From assembly GCF_001486585.1 (NCBI RefSeq), contig NZ_LN909044.1:379002-439316 (forward strand): DNA of 60,315 bases, in the 5' to 3' direction. How positions within the stretch are numbered: the first letter of the stretch is position 1; each line of letters starts with the position of its first letter. Positions 56,389 to 60,315 of this stretch are shown here, piece after piece. Position numbers and translations under genes: made by a program. Origin of the DNA: Paenibacillus senegalimassiliensis. Its GTDB lineage: Bacteria > Bacillota > Bacilli > Paenibacillales > Paenibacillaceae. The notes below the pieces were generated by a model. That model did not search any database. It had not been told where the DNA came from and saw only the letters and a list, made by a program, of their open reading frames with translations.

Positions 56389-56578
56389 AATTTAACAGGA
56401 AATCCTCCAGCTAAAATTCACTCTTCACCCCATTTCACAGGATTAACTGGAATTCCTCCAGCTAATATTGCCTCATTCCCCAGAAATGGAGCCAAAGCAA
56501 CGATTTGTAGGGAGCTTTTCCAGTTAAATATCAAAAATCAGCCCATTTGCGCAAATTAGCGGGAGAATTTCCCACTAG
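56389..56578. repeat. Array of four interspersed palindromic units
   Basis: Units centred near 56403, 56455, 56517 and 56565, each of the form TTAACTGGAATTCCTCCAGCTAA or a variant (arms TTA-CTGGA / TCCAG-TAA). Spacers of about 25-30 bp contain a related CCCCATTTC-like word. This is the core of the 893-bp gap 56134-57026, in which I see no gene; the rest holds the heptamer repeat and a hairpin near 56761-56817. Confidence 0.75.
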
Positions 56579-56744
56579 CCCGCAAAGACCTCTTCATGTT
56601 TCATGTTTCACGATACACATCACTCATCCAAATCTCCTTGTCATTTTTGTTGGACATTACTCCCAGTTCATCCGATTTTATTGATGTTTAGTTATGCGGT
56701 TGGTTTTGAGGAGTTAGCTATTTGACTGGTGTCTAGCTTTAAGA

Positions 56745-56817
56745 CAAAAAAGCAAAACAAAAGGACTTCTCACCCCACGCCTAACTCCCCGTGCAGTTCA
56801 AGTCCTTCTCGCTTTCC
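56745..56817 (-). terminator. Possible terminator of spoIIR
   Basis: Eight-bp arms AAGGACTT (56761-56768) and AAGTCCTT (56810-56817) with a 41-nt loop, followed on the minus strand by TTTTGTTTTGCTTTTTT. It lies about 210 nt after the spoIIR stop; the long loop makes it uncertain. Confidence 0.4.
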
Positions 56818-57026
56818 ACCTACAAATATCCTCGAACGAATATACTGCCCATTTCGCGTACCACTTTTACCTTTTATCATCCTAAATATCATTATCAGTG
56901 TTGAGCATGTGGCTCAACCAACAGCCGTCATGCAACGAAGCACCGTCCGTTAATCCAGCGCACAGTGCGATCTGTTGGCTCCGCTAGGCGCCGTCTACTC
57001 GGCCCCCACTCCAACGAGCAATTTAA

Positions 57027-57704
57027 TTAAGAAAACAAACCTGCTACCCAGTCCCATAGCTTCACCAGCATGTCCCACAGAAAGAAGCGTACTTCCGCGT
57101 CTTCCGGGTCTGCCTGAATGGCGCCGGAGGGGGCATCTGCCGAGGCTTGAACTACCCCCGTATCCTTCTGAGTCAGCGCATCTCCGCTGCCTGCATCGAT
57201 GAAGCACAGTGGCGGAAATAATACGCACCACCAGTTTGCTCCTTTTCCTTGCCCAAGCGTGACGCGCAGCGCCTCGTAATCTCCGGCTGGGTAAACCGCA
57301 CCACCGTACATTTTGGTTGGAAACGGTACCGTCCCCAGTTCTACTTTGTAACCGTAACTCTTTCCATTATCCTCCAGCGTCCTGGCAATTTGCGCCTCGA
57401 TCGCTGGCATATTTTCACGAATGACCCGGCGAGCCTCTCCCAGGCTTTGCGGATTTTCAAGCTGGCCCACCCATTCGTTCATTTGCTCAACAACAGCATC
57501 GCGAACACGACGCTTCACCACTTGATCGCTAGCCCCATCCGAGTTAGCCAGAATGCGCAAGCGAATGGAATTTTGCGGAATAACTCCTGTAGACTCCGCC
57601 GCAGCGGCGGTATCGACCATTTGCCCTTCCCAGGACATCACCAACATCACAAGACTAAAAAAGAAAAGTGCAACTTTCTGATAAAAGGATTTGTCGTTCC
57701 CCAT
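57027..57704 (-). CDS. spoIIR: Stage II sporulation protein R
   Basis: 225 residues with a signal peptide (about 8-36, ending DTAAAA). SpoIIR is exported from the forespore and triggers SpoIIGA to process pro-sigma-E in the mother cell. Family motifs: IPQNSIRLRILANSDGASDQ, VKRRVRDAVVEQMNEW, and the NWWCVLFPPLCFID box with its conserved cysteines. A sigma-F promoter precedes it. The tail after residue 180 (ADPEDAEVRFFLWDMLVKLW) has a second hydrophobic helix. Confidence 0.95.
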   Translation of the reverse strand: MGNDKSFYQKVALFFFSLVMLVMSWEGQMVDTAAAAESTGVIPQNSIRLRILANSDGASDQVVKRRVRDAVVEQMNEWVGQLENPQSLGEARRVIRENMPAIEAQIARTLEDNGKSYGYKVELGTVPFPTKMYGGAVYPAGDYEALRVTLGQGKGANWWCVLFPPLCFIDAGSGDALTQKDTGVVQASADAPSGAIQADPEDAEVRFFLWDMLVKLWDWVAGLFS

Positions 57705-57756
57705 AACAAGTGCTCTCCTTAACCTGTAAAACGGTATTTCAGCGGCTGATGTCTAT

Positions 57757-57785
57757 CAGTATGCCCGCTTAAGAGAGCCCTAAAC
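57757..57785 (-). promoter_or_regulatory. Sigma-F promoter of spoIIR
   Basis: On the minus strand GTTTA (57785-57781), 14-nt spacer, GGGCATACTG (57766-57757). The -10 matches GGNNANAHTR fully, the -35 matches GYATA in four of five. Spacer length equals that of the spoIIQ promoter. Confidence 0.65.
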
Positions 57786-57959
57786 CTATGAAACTACAAA
57801 TCTATTATTTTTTGTGTAACCTTTCTTTTGACTAGTTTTGTGAAAAACCTAAGCCTGCCCACGTGGAAATTAAAGTGTTTTGGCAACTGCCTGGTAGTTC
57901 CAGCCTCAGACCAGCGCTATAGTAACTCCAACGTGTCAGACATGCTTCCAGTCACGCTT

Positions 57960-59165
57960 CTAATGTTGCCCCTCTGGACGCCCCGGTGCTCTCAGGCTAT
58001 AACGCGGCCTATGCATATGCTTCTCCTCTTCCTTCTCATGGCCATAGATGCGTATGCTCATCGCAATACCGATACTGGCCATATTAATCAAGAGCGAGGT
58101 CCCCCCATGGCTGATAAAGGGCAAAGTAATCCCTGTCAGTGGCATCAAGCCGATGAACATACCGACATTCTCAAAAATTTGATACAGCAGCATAGCTACA
58201 ATACCCACGATTAAGTATGGCCCACCAGTATCCCGGCATTCCAGGGAAATCAGAATAAGTCGATGGATTAGCACAAAATAAAGCAGCAGCAGTGCCGAAC
58301 TGCCAATGAAGCCGAATTCCTCGGCAATTACAACAAAGATGGAGTCAGAATACGTCAGCGGCACACGCTCGGACTGCACCATTTCCCCCTTCATATACCC
58401 TTCTCCGGTCATCCCACCGGAAGCAATCGCCAGCTTGGCGTTACGGGTATGGTAGGCTGCATCTTCCGTCGCCTTCTCCGGAATCAGCCATGGATCAATC
58501 CGGCTAATCCAGTGTTCCCGACCAATCTCTACGAAGAAATCATACACCTGGTCGTGATACGTTTTATAGGCGGTAATTCCACCGATGACAGAGCCGGCAA
58601 AAATCACAATGGCAATCAAGGCATGCATATACTTAATGTTGCCAATCCAGAGCATTCCAGCAAGAATGACAACATAACTTAGTGCGTTTCCCAAATCATT
58701 TTGCGCCATAACCGCTACGAACGGAATGAATGTCATGAGACAGACTGGCACGACATCACGCCAGAAGGCAAGACGAGGCTTGCGCTTGCGCAGTAGCATA
58801 AAGCCCAGGAAGATAACCAGCAGCAGTTTGAAGAACTCCGCCGGTTGGAAGCTTTGCTTAATGATCGGGATGGTTAGCCACCCCTTGGCATTGTAATAAG
58901 TATTACCAACGAACATGACAACCAATAGCAGCCCGAAGCCAAAAAGATATAAATAAGGGGCATATTTGATGATCAGTCGATAATCCAGCAAAGAAACGCC
59001 GAAAAACACCGCGAAGCCGATCAGGTAATACACCAGCATCCGCAAATGATAACCATGATACGCTGTATTCGACGTTGCACTGTACAGCACGGCAATGCTG
59101 ATCCCCATCAGTAACACAAGGATAAACACGATGGTGTAATCAATTTTCTTCAGTTTATTCAGCAT
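57960..59165 (-). CDS. SEDS-family protein (FtsW/RodA/SpoVE type)
   Basis: 401 residues with about ten membrane segments. SEDS glycosyltransferases polymerise lipid II with a partner class B PBP. Conserved points: NAKGWLTIP, QPAEFFKLLLVIFL (QPSE motif), MAQNDLGNALSYVV and LPFISHGGTSLLINM. It looks more RodA-like than FtsW-like, but no PBP gene is adjacent to name the partner. The ATG at 59165 follows GAGGG. It lies just downstream of the 94-residue gene and prmC, and upstream of spoIIR. No terminator was seen in the 255-bp gap after it. Confidence 0.9.
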   Translation of the reverse strand: MLNKLKKIDYTIVFILVLLMGISIAVLYSATSNTAYHGYHLRMLVYYLIGFAVFFGVSLLDYRLIIKYAPYLYLFGFGLLLVVMFVGNTYYNAKGWLTIPIIKQSFQPAEFFKLLLVIFLGFMLLRKRKPRLAFWRDVVPVCLMTFIPFVAVMAQNDLGNALSYVVILAGMLWIGNIKYMHALIAIVIFAGSVIGGITAYKTYHDQVYDFFVEIGREHWISRIDPWLIPEKATEDAAYHTRNAKLAIASGGMTGEGYMKGEMVQSERVPLTYSDSIFVVIAEEFGFIGSSALLLLYFVLIHRLILISLECRDTGGPYLIVGIVAMLLYQIFENVGMFIGLMPLTGITLPFISHGGTSLLINMASIGIAMSIRIYGHEKEEEKHMHRPRYSLRAPGRPEGQH

Positions 59166-59282
59166 GATAAGCCCTCTTTTCTTCAAGTCGATCAGCGGAC
59201 TTTCTAGCTTGCTCGGCTTAAACTTCCCACATCTCTACTTTAAGAGATACGGAGCTAAAGCACAAATGGTTGCTTCTCCTGC

Positions 59283-59314
59283 AAAAAAAGAACGCCGACA
59301 TGGATCGTCGGCGT
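59283..59314 (-). terminator. Rho-independent terminator of the 94-residue gene
   Basis: Perfect 8-bp stem ACGCCGAC/GTCGGCGT (59292-59299 with 59307-59314), followed on the minus strand by TCTTTTTTT. A further small stem GCAACC/GGTTGC lies nearby at about 59378-59394. Confidence 0.92.
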
Positions 59315-59422
59315 CCAATAAGAAACCTCGGGATAGAAAGGGGGCGCGCAAGGAAGGCTGCACTAGGCGGTACGCAACCCGGGGGTTGCGGAGTAGGCTT
59401 CATGCGTAAGTCCTGTAAAGCA

Positions 59423-59707
59423 CTACAAGGCTGACACCGTAGTAGTTAAAGTCACAACTCCCGTAGCAGCGGTAACCGCAAACACTCCAATGGTCTGAAT
59501 TTTATCAAGTCCAACAGAGAACGTGCTGCCAGCAGCTACCGGCTGGATGAAGCTAGGAGCATTATAACGAGTAATACGAAGCTCGACATTCCCCGCCGTT
59601 GCCGTGATTGTGACAACCCCGGCAACACCCAGCGGATCAGGGGCTACGAAATACCCTTGCCCCACACCAGCTCCTTGCGTATAAGGCAGTGTGAAAGTAA
59701 CAGGCAT
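59423..59707 (-). CDS. Small beta-rich protein, possibly a spore-surface or appendage protein
   Basis: 94 residues, no signal peptide, no Cys. Alternating Val/Thr/Ile and Gly residues (VVTITATAGNVELRITRYNA, PVAAGSTFSVGLDKIQTIGV) suggest a compact beta-sandwich or jelly roll. The PVAAGSTFSVGLDKIQTIGV pattern recalls small pilin-like subunits of endospore appendages (DUF3992), but this is only a resemblance. ATG follows AAAGGAGGAG. It has its own terminator and a sigma-K-type promoter candidate. It interrupts the conserved prmC to spoIIR gene order. Confidence 0.6.
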   Translation of the reverse strand: MPVTFTLPYTQGAGVGQGYFVAPDPLGVAGVVTITATAGNVELRITRYNAPSFIQPVAAGSTFSVGLDKIQTIGVFAVTAATGVVTLTTTVSAL

Positions 59708-59736
59708 GTTGAATCTCCTCCTTTCGGGTTATACCA

Positions 59737-59764
59737 CATTCTATGAAACTATTTCATAGTGGTT
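59737..59764 (-). promoter_or_regulatory. Candidate sigma-K promoter with overlapping 19-bp palindrome
   Basis: On the minus strand AACC (59764-59761), 15-nt spacer, CATAGAATG (59745-59737), fitting MACM and CATANNNTA except for the last base. A palindrome CTATGAAA/TTTCATAG with a 3-nt centre (59741-59759) covers the spacer. Rest of the gap 59708-59857 shows nothing else. Confidence 0.4.
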
Positions 59765-59857
59765 AGCGACATTTGATTGAGGAGATTCATCCATTTTTTT
59801 GAGGTTTTCGGGATAATCAGCTAGATTTCCGGACAATCATCTACTGATCAACTACAA

Positions 59858-60315
59858 CTACATTTTGTTCCGGGCCACGCCCAGCACATGGCGGTCGATG
59901 CCGGCCAAATCGGGCACAGTGATGATTTCGTCCCAGTGCCCGGAGGCGCGGAGCAGGTCAGCCACCGCCCCGGCCTGGCCCATGCCAAGCTCGAAGCCAA
60001 TCAAGCGGGGCGGCTGCGGCAACAAGGCAAGCTGCGCCATCATAATCCGGTAGGGCGCGAGTCCGTCCGGGCCACCGTCCAGCGCGCCGCGCGGCTCGTA
60101 ATCACGCACCTCCGGCTGAAGGTGCGTGATCTCCTCCGCCGGAATATACGGCGGATTCGACACCAGGATGTCCAGCGGCTGGCCAGCGAACGGTTCAAGC
60201 AGGTTCCCCTGCTTGAACGTGACGGCAAGGCCGAGCCGCTGGACATTGGCCTGCGCCACCGCCAGGGCGTCCGGCGAGATATCGCTCGCCGCGACGTGCC
60301 ACGCCCGTCTCTTAT
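59858..60315 (-). CDS. prmC: Release factor glutamine methyltransferase PrmC, 5' end outside the window
   Basis: About 152 C-terminal codons. PrmC methylates the GGQ glutamine of peptide release factors. The diagnostic NPPY motif is in ILVSNPPYIPAEEI, followed by YEPRGALDGGPDGLAPYR and GFELGMGQ. It is continuous with the right edge; the SAM-binding DxGTGSG part lies outside. In B. subtilis it precedes ywkF and spoIIR and follows prfA. Confidence 0.93.
   Translation of the reverse strand, partial: KRRAWHVAASDISPDALAVAQANVQRLGLAVTFKQGNLLEPFAGQPLDILVSNPPYIPAEEITHLQPEVRDYEPRGALDGGPDGLAPYRIMMAQLALLPQPPRLIGFELGMGQAGAVADLLRASGHWDEIITVPDLAGIDRHVLGVARNKM

Noticed and set aside
56389..56578. CRISPR array
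   Set aside because: Only four degenerate palindromic units, spacers that resemble one another, and no cas genes nearby.
59378..59394. Second small stem (GCAACC/GGTTGC) as a separate terminator
   Set aside because: No T-run follows on either strand, and the strong terminator at 59283-59314 already explains the end of the gene.

Overview
The window looks like chromosomal DNA of a spore-forming, S-layer-bearing Firmicute, most likely Paenibacillus or a close relative. The evidence is the gene order (prmC, spoIIR, tsaC, mntP, ywlE, ywlG, glyA, upp, atp operon, murAA, spoIID, spoIIQ, spoIIID, mbl, flhO/flhP, fabZ, degS/degU, comFA-like), which follows the B. subtilis ywk-ywp region, together with large SLH proteins, csaB and tagO/tagA. 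Every gene I can support lies on the minus strand, so the text below runs from the right end (upstream) to the left end (downstream). No tRNA, rRNA, CRISPR array, prophage or transposase gene was seen.

Right part (60.3-47 kb): 5'-truncated prmC, a small possible spore-surface gene, a SEDS-family gene, spoIIR with a sigma-F-type promoter, an approximately 890-bp repeat island, a tsaC/ywlC gene with an apparent in-frame loss of about 165-170 codons, DUF72, mntP, ywlE, ywlG, glyA, a ROK kinase, upp and mnaA. Between upp and mnaA are two copies of a dispersed structured repeat.

Middle (47-30 kb): the complete F1Fo ATP synthase operon (atpZ, atpI, atpB-E-F-H-A-G-D-C), ywzB, murAA, an HxlR regulator, then sporulation and shape genes spoIID, spoIIQ, spoIIID, mbl, followed by flhO, flhP, an EpuA-type small membrane protein and fabZ. 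Sporulation promoters can be read from the sequence: sigma-F type for spoIIQ and spoIIR, sigma-E type for spoIIID.

Left part (30-0 kb) is a cell-surface locus. pgcA, a DUF5693 membrane protein, csaB, tagA and tagO (with mnaA further upstream) are the expected genes for a pyruvylated, ManNAc-containing secondary wall polysaccharide, the ligand of SLH domains. Next come three SLH proteins (one looks like the main S-layer protein, with a long leader and a possible second start), two large exported proteins of unknown function, an unusual alpha/beta SASP, metK with an operator-like palindrome and an intrinsic-terminator hairpin in its leader, a phosphodiester glycosidase-like exported protein, degS-degU, and the start of a comFA-like helicase gene.

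Most noteworthy: (1) a roughly 160-170 bp dispersed repeat with inverted ends and hairpins that keep pairing while their sequence changes; (2) a DnaA-box cluster at 6.58-6.77 kb; (3) the internally deleted tsaC beside an array of palindromic repeats; (4) the S-layer leader; (5) the metK leader; (6) an orphan plus-strand intrinsic terminator near 31.0 kb. All family names come from reading motifs by eye; no search was run.
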